From Cunninghamella blakesleeana (Eukaryota; Mucoromycota; Mucoromycetes; Mucorales; Cunninghamellaceae), in assembly GCA_017871115.1 (NCBI GenBank), contig JAFCIZ010000005.1, positions 4,581,501 to 4,645,500 on the forward strand: DNA of 64,000 bases. The letters are read 5' to 3'. A program made the translations under genes and the position numbers. Below, piece by piece: positions 1 to 13,350 of the stretch (positions within the stretch are counted from its first letter, which is position 1; every line of letters starts with the position of its first letter). The notes beneath the pieces were generated by a model that made no database searches, was not told the DNA's origin, and worked only from the letters and a program-made list of their open reading frames with translations.

Positions 1-129
1 TGGTAATATATACTTATATATTATAATCATGTGAAAAATATAAAGATAAATATATAAATATTAAAAAGAGACAGAGAGATTATATTTAAATATTGTTATT
101 ATTTATTATTATTATTATTATTATTGTAG

Positions 130-1198
130 ATTTGTTAAGTGATTTTGTTACATTATATACTTTTAAAATGTCAAGAAAACAACCCGATGAAATATACCCT
201 TATGGTTATGGTAAAAATAAATATGTTGATTAAATAAAAAAAATAAATAAAAAAAATAGAGAACGAAGAGGTTTTAATATATATATATATATAATATACG
301 TTCGTTATCTATAGGTAAATTTGAAACCATTGGATCATTTGCAGTATCAACTTTATTATTATCTGGTGGTGTAGCTATTGGATTACATTCTTTTGAATTA
401 TTAACAGCTGTAATAGAATCTGCATCAGCATCAACAGCACCTGCTGTCATGGAAACTGTATCTACTGTTGCCTCTTCCTCTATAGAAACTGCTGCATCTA
501 CATCATCAGCTACTTCAGCTTCTACTGCTGCAACCACCGATGCTTCATCCTCTTCTCATTCTCATGGTTCTATCTTTTCGTTTTTAGAACATCATCATCA
601 TTCCAATGTACTTGACCCTAATGCTGCTTGGTTTGCTTTAGCAAGTGTCCTTATAAAAGAATGGTTGTATCATGCAAGTAGGTTTATTTTATCTAAAGAA
701 AAAAAGTAAATTTAATAACAATAAAAAAGGGTCAGTATATGAAATTAATCTATCTATACATATAATTTTTAATATTGATTTTAATTAGCAATCAAGGTTG
801 GAAAAAGTGAACATAGTGATGTATTAATAGCAAATGCATGGTAAGTTATAATATATTATATTAGCAAATTATTATATATACAAGGAAGAAGCAATATTAA
901 ATAACTATTATTATTATTATTATAATTATATATATATAGGCATCATAGATCAGATGCCTTTTCAAGCGTTATTGCGTTGGTGGCTATTGTTGGAAGTCAT
1001 TTTGGTTTACCAGTCTTGGATCCTTTAGGTGGATTATTAGTTTCTGGATTAATTGTAAAAAGTGGTGCTAGTATAATGAAAAGCTCGGTACAAGAATTAA
1101 TGGATAAGGGATTATCAAAACCTGATATTGAAGATATTAAACAAGTGATTGAAAAAGTGAAGGTATTTCTTTACATATATATACATACACACACACAA

Positions 1199-1230
<32 letters not shown>

Positions 1231-1520
1231 GTATATAAAATGTGAAAGACGACCGAAATAACAATACTAATATATACCACCATCATTATTATATATTATA
1301 GAAAAATGAACCTCATTTATTAGACTTTTATTATATCCGTGGTAGAAAAGTTGGTCCTTTTAAGCATTTAGATTTGATATTACATTTAGATCCAAAGATT
1401 AGTATAGATCAAGCACATGGTATTGAACAAAATGTTCGGTCTTCTGTTAAAAAGGAAGTTCCTATGGTTCAAGAAATTTTGATTCATTTAGATGCAGAAA
1501 AGCAACCTCCTCATCATTAA
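130..1520 (+). CDS. Cation diffusion facilitator, mitochondrial Mmt1/2-like metal transporter (5' end outside window)
   Basis: Exons 130-210, 315-677, 789-840, 940-1162 and 1302-1520 join in frame; the first begins mid-codon after an acceptor, so the N-terminus and first membrane helices lie left of the window. The first exon reads DLLSDFVTLYTFKMSR and continues into YPYGYGKFETIGS, a signature of the Mmt branch of CDF transporters. An HHRSD motif (TM5 metal site) begins at the 840/940 junction, then comes a hydrophobic hairpin and a C-terminal cytosolic ferredoxin-like domain ending AEKQPPHH. Between helices lies a Ser/Thr/Ala-rich stretch with HSHG and HHHH, a likely metal-sensing loop. Yeast Mmt1/Mmt2 move iron across the mitochondrial inner membrane; Zn or Mn transport cannot be excluded. 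The ATG at 169 is an internal methionine, not the start. Confidence 0.9.
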
Positions 1521-2035
1521 CTTGTATAATGTTTTTTATTATTATTATTTTGTATTTTCATATTATTGCTACCTTCTTTTTTATTTTTATTTTTATATTA
1601 CTATTGGTCATTTTTATATAATTTCAATATATATATATACATACATATATATATATATAGAAGTATATATAACTATATCATTTATTATAGAGAGTTTATT
1701 TATTAAAAAAATAATATAGACCATAATTCTTTTTATTTACCTTTATTCTTGATCTTGTCGGTTTGGGTTTTTATATTCCATATTTTTTTTATTTTCAAAT
1801 AACAAAAGGCATATATATATATATTTACGATTAAAGAGAATAAGAAAGAATAGATAAAATACATCATAAAGAACCTTATTGTGATCCATAAAAAGCAACG
1901 CCTTAAAAATAAGGTTTGAAAAATTAAAATTCAGAAAAAAAACATAAGGCGATATATTATTCCCCCTCCCCTTTCTTTTTTTTTTTTTTTTTCCCTCTTT
2001 TCTTTCACGTTCCATTTTTTTTAAGAGTAGCTATA
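1521..2035. other. Intergenic region with pyrimidine-rich promoter of the dioxygenase gene
   Basis: Non-coding. It holds TA-repeat stretches (about 1628-1662) and a C/T-rich run at about 1963-2010 just ahead of the next ATG. I see no gene here; short reading frames on either strand are AT-driven. Confidence 0.6.
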
Positions 2036-3514
2036 ATGGCAATTGATAGTCTTCCCATTATTGATTTCAGTCAAGATAAAGAAACCGTTTCTCAGCAAGT
2101 TTTGGAAGCTTGTAAAAGTATTGGATTCTTTTATATGATAAATCATGGTTTACCTCAAGAGCACATTGATAGAGCTTTTGAATTGGCAAGTTATTTTATT
2201 ATTATTATTAAACTATATATATATATATATATATATAGTTATAAATAGAGTGTTTGTATTAAACTGACTATAGACTGTATTATTATTGTTATCGTTCTAA
2301 TTTTTTTAGAGTAAACAATTTTTTGATTTACCTACTGAAACAAAAAGACAATATTTAATTCAAGAGCACAACCATGGATACTCTGAATTATATAGTGAAA
2401 CGTAAAGTTGACTCATAAAAATGATATATTTCTCTTTCTTATAAAATACTATTTTATTAAAGATTATTATATATTATATTTTCTTCTCTCTCTTTTTTTT
2501 TTTTTTTTAAAAAAAAAAAAACTTGTATTTATACATGTATTAATGATGTAATACAGTTTAGATCCAGAGCATCAGCGTCAAGGTGATCATAAAGAGTAAG
2601 TTAAAAATTATACCATCTATATATTATCTAAGCAAAAAATGTATATATAAAAATATAAATTGAAATACAGAGCATCAATTAATCAAAATGGTTCTATTCA
2701 TACCTATATTTTATTTTAGAGGTTTTAATTTCCGCAACTTTGTTGATGATAAACCTTTTGCACCTTTACCTAAAGTATTTGCTGAAAATGAAGAATTTAT
2801 TAAATCTTTCTCAAGGGTAAATAATAATAATGAGTATATATATATATATATTAAAAAGGAAACCATTGGCATCCATTAATATGCGTATATATGCTTTCCT
2901 TTTTTTTTTAAAAAATAAATCAATCAATCTATCTATAGGCATGCCATGCAACAGGTATGCGTGTATTAGAAGCCTTTGCTATTGCGTTAGACATTCCCGA
3001 ATCCGAAGGAGGAGCTGAATGGTTTACCAAACGACATAATTATGATACAGAAAGTGGACAAATCTTACGATTATTAAAATATCCACGTGGGGGTGAAACC
3101 AGTTATCAAGAACCAATTCGAGCTGGAGCTCATTCGGATTATGGGTCGATCACATTATTATTTCAAAAGGATGTACCTGGTTTAGAAGTTCAAGCAAGTC
3201 GAGAAAAATGGATTAGTGCTCCATTAATTGAAAATAGTATTTTGGTAAATGTAGGTGACCAAATGCAAGAATGGAGTGGTGGATTATTTAAATCTACTTT
3301 ACACCGTGTTACATTTTTACCTGAACATCAACATGTGGATAGATACTCTATGCCCTTTTTCGTTCATCCTGAAGATCAAGTTCCTTTAATTCCTATCCCT
3401 AGTCATTTAGTACCCAAATCTGATATCCAAAAAGATGAGCATGGAAATGCTATTACTGCTGGTGAACATTTAAGAAGACGTTTAAATGCTACTTATCAAT
3501 TTAATAAAGCATAA
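2036..3514 (+). CDS. 2-oxoglutarate/Fe(II)-dependent dioxygenase (isopenicillin N synthase-like)
   Basis: Exons 2036-2185, 2310-2401, 2557-2595, 2720-2816 and 2939-3514 encode 317 residues. The N-terminal DIOX_N region starts MAIDSLPIIDFS and includes FFYMINHGL and ELSKQFFDLP. The double-stranded beta helix carries the iron triad H191-x-D193 (GAHSDYGS) and H248 (LHRV), with R261-x-S263 (RYS) to bind 2-oxoglutarate. All key residues are present, so the enzyme should be active. Fungal relatives oxidise diverse small molecules; the substrate cannot be told from sequence. The first intron uses a GC donor (gcaagt at 2186); only that choice gives the conserved ELSKQFF reading. Confidence 0.93.
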
Positions 3515-5015
3515 AAAGCGAAAAAAAAAAAAAAAAGATCATACCAATATTCTTATTCTTATCATTTTATATAATGTAAATATACATACATGTATATATG
3601 TAATTATAATAATAAAAATATAGGAATTGGAAACAATTGGGATTTCTTTTTTTTTAAAAATAAATAAATAAACAAATTATTCTTTTATATAAACCAATAT
3701 ATTAAAAATTATATATGTTCCTATTATTATTTTCTCACTTTTATTATTTTGAAAAAAAGATTATACAATCTGTCAATTTTTTAAATCTTTCTATTATTTT
3801 TTATTACAATAATAAAAAAAATATAAAAAAACTTTTAATAATTTCTCTTTATTCATGCAAAAATATATTTAAAAAGTACAATAAAAATGTAATAATAAAC
3901 GTAATCCCCCAAATAAAAAGATTATTAGCAAAATAAAAAATTCTAATGAAGATATGTTGAATTGATAAATAATCGTTCATTATAGAATATATGAACTAGT
4001 AAAAAAATATAGTAATGATTATAATTTATAAAAGTGAGGACAAAGTAAAATAGCTATGAAAAAAAAAAAAAAAAGTACTGACTATATTTAATTCTTTTTT
4101 CAGGTACGAAAGGTTTTGACATATATTACCATTTAATATATACATAAACGAATAAAATTATTAGGATACACGCGCAAGGTGGTTTATAAACAAAATCAGA
4201 ATAAATAGAGAATAAATAGAGAATAAATAATAATAATAATAATAATTAAATAGTTATGATTAGATATAAAAATGTTTTTTTTTTTTTTGTCACTTGAAGG
4301 ACTTGCCACTACTACTCGTGGAAGGGAAGTGACATGGTCGCTAGGATAGTACGAAAATAAAATGAATTATACTAAGCCTTATTTGGAATTGATTTTATTA
4401 TAAAATACATAAAAATTGATTTTATTTCATAAAAAATATAATAATAAATGTTTATATTTGGAAATCAATGCAAGTTAATTTTTTTAAAAAAAAATAGTCT
4501 GTGAAATCAGTGTGTTTAAGTTTTCATTAATTTCTTATCTTAATTGTTTCCATAATTGTTGATATATATATATATATTTGGTGGTATTATTTATTATCAA
4601 AAAAAAAAAAAAAAAAAAAAAAAAATTCAAGATCAAATGATATTTTTTTTTTTTATATGAATAATATGTAGCAAATAAAAACAAATGAATTACAATGTTA
4701 CTATAATGATTACTATTATTGTTATTATTATTATTATTTCAAAAAGGAAAAAAAAACAAAAAGACAAAAAAAGAATCAGAAGGTTGAGTATGTATATATA
4801 TAAATAAAAAAAAAAAAGCCTATACAAAAAAAAAGGTAATATGGTGATAGAATGAATATGATTTGGGGAATATAATCAAATTAAGCAAATAAATAAAATA
4901 AAATAAAAAAAAATCACACACATAAAACACACACAAAAGAGAATAAATAAATAAATTGCCATAGTTGTTGCAATAATAGATAGATGGTGAGAATTGAAAT
5001 TCATTATTTCCTTTT
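3515..5015. other. Convergent intergenic region, no gene seen
   Basis: About 1.5 kb between two convergent genes, with AT-rich homopolymers (A-run about 4600-4625) and no convincing exon. The reading frame at 3715-3936 is low-complexity and lacks family features. The only GC-richer island is a potential hairpin at 4289-4333 (see findings). Confidence 0.6.
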
Positions 5016-5839
5016 TTAAGAATCAGAATCAGAATCAGATGAACTACTTGTTTCATTAGAATTAGATATCATCATCGCTACTCTTGGTATAGGTTCTCTA
5101 TGGTTATTATTGGTAGTTGTAGTGGTAGTAGTATTAGGGGTGGTATTAATTAATGTAGTAGTGTTGGATGAATCTAACATAGTAACGGTGGTATCTATAA
5201 TAAAATGGTATATAAACGGATAAAATAAAATAAATTTAATATTTTTGTCATACCATAATTATAAAAAAGATTCTGGGATAAAGATAGGTTTATTTTTTTC
5301 CTTTTTCCTTTTTTTTACCTCGAGTTACTGAGTTGCTTGTTGCACCTTTTGCTTGTTGTTTCTCCCGCTTGTACATTTCTATCACCTAATAATAGAAATA
5401 ATCACAATACAAAAAAAGAAGTATAAGAATAAAAATAAATGATTTATGATTGATTTTTTTAACATTTACTTCATCAGCTTCTACGGCAACACTTGCGTCT
5501 AAATCAGCATAGCTTCTACACAAAGGGCAAAGGAATCCGGGATGATTTACTAATAAAGGTCTTACACACTTGTAATGAAAAGTGTGAGAACATGGTGCCA
5601 CAAATAAACTTTGAAAAGGAGCCAAAGCGTATAAACATATACAACATTCTTCAACATGAATATGATCATCTTCTTCCTTTTTATGTTGATGAGTCTTGTT
5701 TTCATCCATAGCAGAATCCAAAATACTAACGTTATTTGGTGGTGTTGTCAAATTACGTATTGTTTGAAAAGTATTTAAACTATTTATGAAAAAATATAAA
5801 ATAAAATGACATCATTTTTTTTTTTAAAAAAAAATAATA

Positions 5840-5877
<38 letters not shown>

Positions 5878-6912
5878 GATTAGTTTATCTCAAATAATAA
5901 TCACAAGATCAAAAATAAAAAAAAAATGAATTTTTTGTTTGTTTGTTTATTCTTTTCGTTTTACCTATAAGTTGTTCTTTGTTGTGGAGGACGATTGATT
6001 TCTAATCTCATTTTGACACATCTATAGATTTCTATAATAATAATAACAATATATAATAATAATAATGAATATTTCAGTTTTAAATTGATTTTTTTTTTTT
6101 ATCTAACCTTCTGTTCCACCTTGATAATCAACACCTAATTGTACTACATCACCATCATTTAAAAGAAATGGCCTTGACTCTTGATTAGGAGGACTTAATC
6201 TTACATGATTTACAAAGGTACCAGATGATGATTTAGTATCACGAATATAAAACTATATATATATATATTTATAAATAAATCAAAATAATAGCAAACTAAT
6301 GAGTCAAGGATGATCCCCTTTTCCCTTCCTCCATTTTAATAACCCAATCCATCCCATTCATTATAATCATAATAACAATCATAGGAATAGTAGTTATAAT
6401 AATGATAATAATAATGACCATAATAATGACCATAACATCCAAAATAAGTTTCACCCCACACAACTATTATTATTACTACTACAAGTTTTTTTTTTTTTTT
6501 TTTCTCACTCCTTTTATTATTATTATTTTTCCTTTTTTTTATTATTTTATGACATAAATATAAATATATTAATATCCACATAACCAATTTATTATTATTA
6601 AAAAAGAGTTACCTTTCCATTTTTTGCCCATATTTCGGCATGACCACGACTGACAACTTTACTTTTAAAAGTAATACGTGTAGCCGTTAAATATTTATCA
6701 GTAAATCTCCCAATCTTGATAACAGTTCCGTCAGGTATATCTCTTTCAATCACATTGAATACTAGGGATCGACTAGTATCCAAGTGTGGTACAATGCGTA
6801 TATGAGAAAGTGGTAGTGTATCATTATTATTGTTATCAGTGTTATTATCTGTTGTAGTTGTTGCAAAAGGTCTTGAAGTAGATGTTGTATTGGTTAAAGT
6901 AGCTGTAAGCAT
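5016..6912 (-). CDS. DMA1: FHA-RING E3 ubiquitin ligase, Dma1/Dma2-like
   Basis: On the minus strand, exons 6912-6613, 6252-6108, 6031-5965, 5779-5470, 5385-5319 and 5194-5016 encode 355 residues. After a Thr/Asn-rich leader comes an FHA domain (about residues 45-160) with IGRFTDK, SRGHAEIW and SSGTFVNH, the phosphothreonine-binding core. A RING finger follows (about 210-255): CCICLYAL, CSHTFHYKC and CPLC supply the zinc ligands. The tail ends in Thr and Ser/Asp repeats. This order matches fission yeast Dma1 and budding yeast Dma1/2, which ubiquitinate mitotic and septation regulators (spindle checkpoint/SIN control). Intron 1 (about 360 bp) is long for this window. Assignment is firm from architecture; the exact orthology would need a tree. 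Confidence 0.92.
5842..5876. repeat. (TA)n microsatellite in a Dma1 intron
   Basis: About 35 bp of uninterrupted TA dinucleotide inside the third Dma1 intron. Similar runs are scattered through introns and intergenic DNA of this window. Confidence 0.9.
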
Positions 6913-7354
6913 AGTATCTTTTTATATTTATATAAGTTTGTGTGCAAGTATGTATATGTATATATATATTTATATTTATATGTATATATATGTATATATA
7001 TATAATATAATATAATATAATAAATGAAAAGAAAAAAGAAAAAAAGAATGAAAGGAGAAAGAGTTAGATAAATAAATAAATTATAATGGTAGATTAAAAC
7101 AGGTATATTTTCTGGGGGAAAAGAATTAAAAAAAAGAAAAAGAAGAAAAAAAGAAGAAAGAGTTGAAAAAATAAGAAGAGTTAGAAATAAATGAAAAATA
7201 AGGAGTTTTTTTTTTTTTTTAAAAAAATTTACACTGTCCGTTAAAATGAGGCAATACGAAAAAGGAAATTTTTTTAAAAAAATTTGCTACTAAACAAAAA
7301 GTACCTTTTATTGATCTATTTAAGTAAATAATCCATTAACCACGCCAATAAACT

Positions 7355-7386
<32 letters not shown>

Positions 7387-8488
7387 TCTAATGGTTACGT
7401 ACAACCATTTTTGCCACCCTTCGTATTTCTTTATAACCATATTATTATTATTATCAAACAAAACCAAGTACGTACATATGACTTTATCACATTTCATACC
7501 ACGTGGCTTGTAAAGATATTTTATACATAAAAGCCTCAAAATGAAAAAAATATAAAATAAAATAAAAAAATCGATGGTTCATATTTAAATATAATAAAAT
7601 ATATTAATATATATTAAAAAAATAATAAAATATAATAAAAAAAACGTCCAAAAAGAAAATAAATGAATGTTTCAAATAAATATAATTATATAATCCAATG
7701 GTATAGATAATAATAAATCCATCGGAGATAATTTTTTTTTAAAAAGTATAGTGAATAATTCGTATGAATAAATTAATCATCGGGGACAAAAAAAAAAAAA
7801 AAAAAGAGACTCTCGAGGGAAAAATATAAAAATAAGGGTTATATTTCAAATTCAGTTATATTAGGTTGATTAATTATAAAATAAATAAAAATAAAATAAA
7901 TTATCTGTGCACAGCCTTTTTATACATATATACAATCGTCATTACCATTCTTTTTGTATACATATATACGTATATTCATTGTACCATATTAATTATTAAT
8001 ATATGGTGCAATGGCTCAAAAGAAAGAAACTGTAATGGTCATATCATAATAACAAAAAATAAACATTAGGTTTCGATGTGTAACTTTAAAAATGGGATAA
8101 TAAAAAGTTAAAAAAAATGATTGTGAGTGGATGAAATCAAATGAAAAAAAAAAAGGGCATAATAAGCTACTTTAAAAGGAGAGTCAAATCATGTCAAAAC
8201 AAAAAACCCATTATTTTTATATATTATGATCGTATGAACAGAATTAGTAAACGAATGATCGTGGGTGAATACTAAGGTTTATAATATATTTTAGTATCTA
8301 TATATAAAATATCCCAACGATACGGAAAAGTTTAACTTTGCATGATGGTTTAACTATATGTGCTGAGATAAATTATGGTTTGACAAAAGATGGAGTCTAA
8401 ATTATTTCATTATATATATCAAAAAAAAAAGAAAAAGAAAAACTAGTTTTTTTAATCTTTTTTCCTCTTTTTTCCCTCTTATTCTTTT

Positions 8489-8521
<33 letters not shown>

Positions 8522-8780
8522 TTCTCTTTCATTCTTATTTTTATCTAAAATTGTATATAAATATTAATATATATATATATTTATATATTTATATATTTAT
8601 ATAATTTTAAATAATTTTATTAAGAGGATCAATTTGTTTATATATATATAATTATATATATATAATATAAAATATATTATATTATATTATATATTATATA
8701 TATATATATATTGTATATAACCTGTATATAATTAATATTGATTTATAATTATATATGTATATTATTATATATATAAAAAT
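6913..8780. other. Divergent intergenic region between Dma1 and the class C GPCR
   Basis: About 1.9 kb holding both promoters. It contains a T21-A12 block at 7354-7386, a CT-rich tract at about 8455-8535 with a (CT)n core, and dense TA repeats at 8560-8770 just before the GPCR ATG. The open frame at 7336-7539 (minus) has no recognisable domain and I do not call it a gene. Confidence 0.6.
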
Positions 8781-11700
8781 ATGATCAAATATCGACTATT
8801 ATTCATCTTTATTTATTTATTATCAACATCATTATATCATGTTTATTGTCAACAAAATACCACTCCAACAACACCAATAAAACCAACTTATAATATTGGT
8901 ATTTTATATCCAAATGCTTCAGTCATTCGACAAAATGATCCAGCTTTAAAAAATATGATTATAACTAGTGATTTGGCTATTGATTTAGCTAAGCAACATA
9001 TCATTGAAAAAAATTATTTACCTGGTAATTAATTTCTCTCCTTAAAAAACCCCAAATTCAATTTTTTTAGAGTCCATAATAATAATATATTTTCTTTTTT
9101 TTTTTTTTCGTTTGCTCTTTCTTTTTTATCATTTATTTTATAAAGATGTTACACTCAACTTTACGCGTTATTATTCTAACGAATTAATAAGTGGACAAAC
9201 AGCTTGGGTAGCAGCAAAGATGGTTGATGATGGCATCAAGTAAAATAAATGACTAATAACATAATCTAATAATCCAATAACAACAACAACAATAGTAATA
9301 ATGACTAATTTATATCTTATTTTCTTTTTTTGAATCTGATAGTGCTGTTATTGGTGACATGATATCTAACCTAACTGAACTATCTGCTGGTGTAACAAGT
9401 CTGTTTTATATTCCTCAATGTTCTGGCGCTTCTTCTTCTTTACAACTCTCAGATAAAGTAAACTATCCTTATTTTTTTAGAACTGTTGGTAATGTGGTTG
9501 CTTTTGGTGAAGCTCTTATGGAATGGATTCGTCAAATGAACTGGTCCATGTTTGCTTTAGTTTATACGGACGATAATGTTGGACAACAAAGTAATATATA
9601 CGAATATATATATATAGAAAAAAGGAAAAGATCTATTTATTATATCGTTTTTTTTTTTGTCTAACATAGAGACATACTACTTTTTTTTTTTTTTTTTATC
9701 CTTCTCTTTTATAGTATTGACAGCAATGGTAACAAAATCGATACAATATAACATTACAGCCATGACACAAATCCCATTATATGATTTAGAAGAAGCTGCA
9801 ATACAAGGTAGATATAGTTTGTTATTATTATTGTTATTATATATAGAAGATTTATACAGTCAACTAATATAAAAATGTATACAGAATCACTTAAATCTTT
9901 AGGTGAAACTGGTGCTCGTATTATCATTGTTGCTGATTCTAATCCTGATAATCAAATTAAAATATTAAAAATGGCCAGGTAAGTAAATAAATGATGCTAT
10001 AAAAGCATTGCTCGTATTTTCTTGGTTTATCTGTACTCTCCAATCTTTTATTCATTCTTTCTCTTTGTTTTATGCATCTTAGAACTATGGGCATGTTAAC
10101 GAAAGGATGGGTATGGATGCTTACAAATGATTTATCGGAAGCGCTGTCAGAATCTGTCGATCCAGAAGATCTAGAAGCATATAATGGACTCATGTTTATT
10201 AGCGGATTATGGAATTGTAAAATTTTATTAAAAGAGATAAAAAAAAAAAGAATAATACCATAAGCTTGGTTTTAATTGTTTTTATTCATACATATTTTTT
10301 TTGATTTTTTTTTAGTGACTGATGTACCTGCATATAACGATCTTTATAACTTATGGACTCAACAAAAAGTACCCGCAGAATTGTAAATATACATATATAT
10401 GTATATATTAATGATCTTATTGTTTTTGTTTTTTTTTTTAAAAAAAAAGAATGAGGTTTTAATGAATTAAACTTTTTTAATATTATTTATTGTTAGTGCT
10501 AACCCTAATGAATGGAAGACAGCTGGTTTAAGTTATAATGCCCCAAACGCGTATGCATGTGCTGAGTTATTAGCTCTTGGTTTAAATAAGGTATCTAAAA
10601 AAATGTATATATATATATATATATTATTCAAGTTTTATATGTATATTAGAGATCCATTAAACTTTTATATATATATATATATATGTATTCTTATTAGGCA
10701 TTAAATCAGTACCCTGGAGGAAGACAAAAAGGATTACAAGATTTATCAGCAAAAAAATTTGATAGTAAACCAATGACACCTTTATTCTATAATATGAATT
10801 ATACTGGACCTGCAGGATTAATGTCATTTCAAAAAACTGGCGATCAGGTGACAGGGTAATATATATATTTTTTTTAAAGTTATGGTTATTTATACATCAA
10901 ATAAGTTTACTTAAAATAGAAACGTGATTTTTTTGTTATAGGCATTTTGAACTTTTATATATGACAAATGGTTCAACCGCTGCCTATGCTAGAGTGAACG
11001 ATGGAATTTATAAACCGATTCCTGGTGTTCCCATATTATATCTTGGTGATACGTTACAATGGCCTACTGATATGGCAACGAAATCAAGTAATAAAAAATA
11101 AATATAAAAATAGGAAAAAAAAAATTTAATAATGATATAATTTATATTAATTATAATATTAATGTTTTTAATTTTGTTATTATTATTATTATTAGTACTT
11201 AACCCCAAAACATCAGAACCAGCCGGTCTTGCTATTTATGTGATAGCTTGCTTAGGTATATTAATTTGTATTATTTCATTTGTATTAATTATTTGTTATC
11301 GAAACCTTCAAGTGGTACTAGTCTCAAGTCCGATCTTTTTATGTTTACAAATCATTGGTATCTGTCTTTGTTATACTTCTGTGATCTTATATGTAAATGG
11401 TGTTACACCTGCAAAATGTATAGTACGACAGCTTTGTTTAGTAATTGGTTTTGTCCTCATGGTTGGCAGTATTATTGCAAAAAACTATCGGTAAGATGGA
11501 ATAATAATAATAATAATAACAATAATAATAGCAACGCTATATATATTAAAAAATAAAATAAAATAATGATTGAATATTAACCATGTTCTTTTATTATTTT
11601 TATCGTCCGACTTTATAGAGTTTATCGAGTGTAAGTATTACTTTGGACATGTGTTTTTATATATATATAAATAAAAATAAAAAATAAAATGAACTTTATT

Positions 11701-13350
11701 AATGTTATATTGTATATATAGTTTCCAAAATGTCTTTACTTTACAAGCTTCAAAGTTAAAATCAATATATTTGCTGCGTTTTGTTGGTTTATTTGGTACA
11801 GTTGCTTTGCTCCCATTAATTATATGGTATGCACTTTACCCAGTGGCAGTTAAAATTGAAATGGTTACTATGAATTCTAGTTGTATGATGTGTGAATACC
11901 CAACCTCAAATAAACAATATGATTGGCTTCATTTAAATCTGGCAGAGTTGATTTGCTTAATACTTTGTTATCTTCTCATTTGTGTTGCTGCACTATTAGC
12001 GTGGAAGGTAAATATTATATAATTAACAGAATAATTATTGGTAAAAATATAAATAAAAGGGAATTTTTTTTAATCATTCCTATCCTTTTTTTTTATATAC
12101 ACAACTATTTATTAGACAAGAAAAATTAGTAATAAATGGTCAGAATCTCAACAAATAGGCTATGTTAGTTAGTAAGTATCTTTGACCACTCGCTTTTATT
12201 TATTTATATAATATATAACATATTAAATCGTTTATTTATTTAAACAAATAGTAATGCTGTATTGGCAGCTATTGTTGCAGCGCCAGCTTTCTTTTTACCC
12301 AAGGAACAATTTGTTATTGCCATTTATTTAAAGCTTGCAGCTATTTTATTCAGTGCCAGCTTTACACTCTTAGTATTATTTTTACCAAAGTTGATTCTTA
12401 TTTTTAAACATATGTCATCCCAATGTTGGATCTCTATCTGGAATCGGTACCCTGGCCAACATCCACATCATCCCATGGACGATCGGTTCGCTAGTTGTAG
12501 TGAATTGACAAGCGAATATCGTTTTAAAACACCTGACAATTCTAATGCTCAAGATGCTTTAATTGCTAAAAATTTATTAGATTATACAGTTACAGCACAT
12601 GAAGGGGTCTTGCCAGTTAAAAAAAGAGCAAGGTTTCATTTTATGTCCATTTGGCAATTAAAACAAGTCATTGTCATTCCATCCAAACAAACTTTTGTAT
12701 TAGTGCCTACCAACAGCAATTCTAATGGAAGTGAAGCCGAGTATCATCAATATTCTGTATGTCAACCTATGTTGACTACTAGAGGAAGATATATCTTTTG
12801 TGTATGGACTGATAAAAATGTTCAATTTTATTTTCAAGTTTATGATCATAATTCTTTAACGAGATGGGTGAATTGGTTTACTGGGAAAGAAATTAATAAT
12901 AGCAACAATAACAACAATAATAATGCTGGAGAAGATCAAATAGTTCAGCATCATTTAATACAACGTAAAAATCCTAATTTACCATCAACATCTACATTAG
13001 CTGGTGGCGGTGCTGATAGTAGTAATAATAATGGTGATAATATAACAAGTGAATTTTCTTCTTTTAATCACAATAATCCTCGTTCCCATCAACTAATGAT
13101 GTCACCTAATCATCATTTAATTTCTGGTTATACACAAGGTTCATCCATGCACCGATCTAGTCAATATAATATGTATACATCGTCTATTGGAACACCTATA
13201 TCTTCATTTGATGCAACCAATGCGGCAACTATTAATTTTTACAATCCTCAATTCCTTTATTATCAACAGCAAGGTAGTAGTAACGGCACTTCTACATTTG
13301 GGGTCGGTAATGATCAACAGCAATCTTCAAGCGGCAGTCGATCTTATTAA
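8781..13350 (+). CDS. Class C (GABA-B/glutamate-like) G-protein-coupled receptor with PH-like C-terminal domain
   Basis: Fifteen exons (8781-9024, 9146-9239, 9343-9590, 9715-9807, 9885-9978, 10083-10216, 10316-10382, 10497-10590, 10698-10855, 10942-11087, 11196-11490, 11619-11630, 11722-12007, 12116-12171, 12252-13350) give 1,039 residues. A signal peptide (1-24, ending VYCQ) leads a periplasmic-binding-fold Venus-flytrap domain (about 25-455; AVIGDMISNLTELSAG resembles receptor ligand-binding lobes). Seven hydrophobic helices follow (about 465-727), with NYRVYRVF after TM3 as in 7TM_3 receptors. The cytosolic tail has a PH-like stretch (about 790-885) beginning HEGVLPVKKRARFHF and ending LTRWVNWF, then about 150 Asn/Ser/Gln/His-rich residues. 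Class C receptors sense amino acids, GABA or small metabolites in animals; the ligand here is unknown. The PH assignment rests on pattern, not alignment. Confidence 0.9.

Noticed and set aside
7336..7539. Minus-strand open frame in the Dma1/GPCR intergenic region
   Set aside because: It ends in a lysine run from the T21-A12 block, has no domain, and lies in AT-rich DNA where such frames occur by chance.
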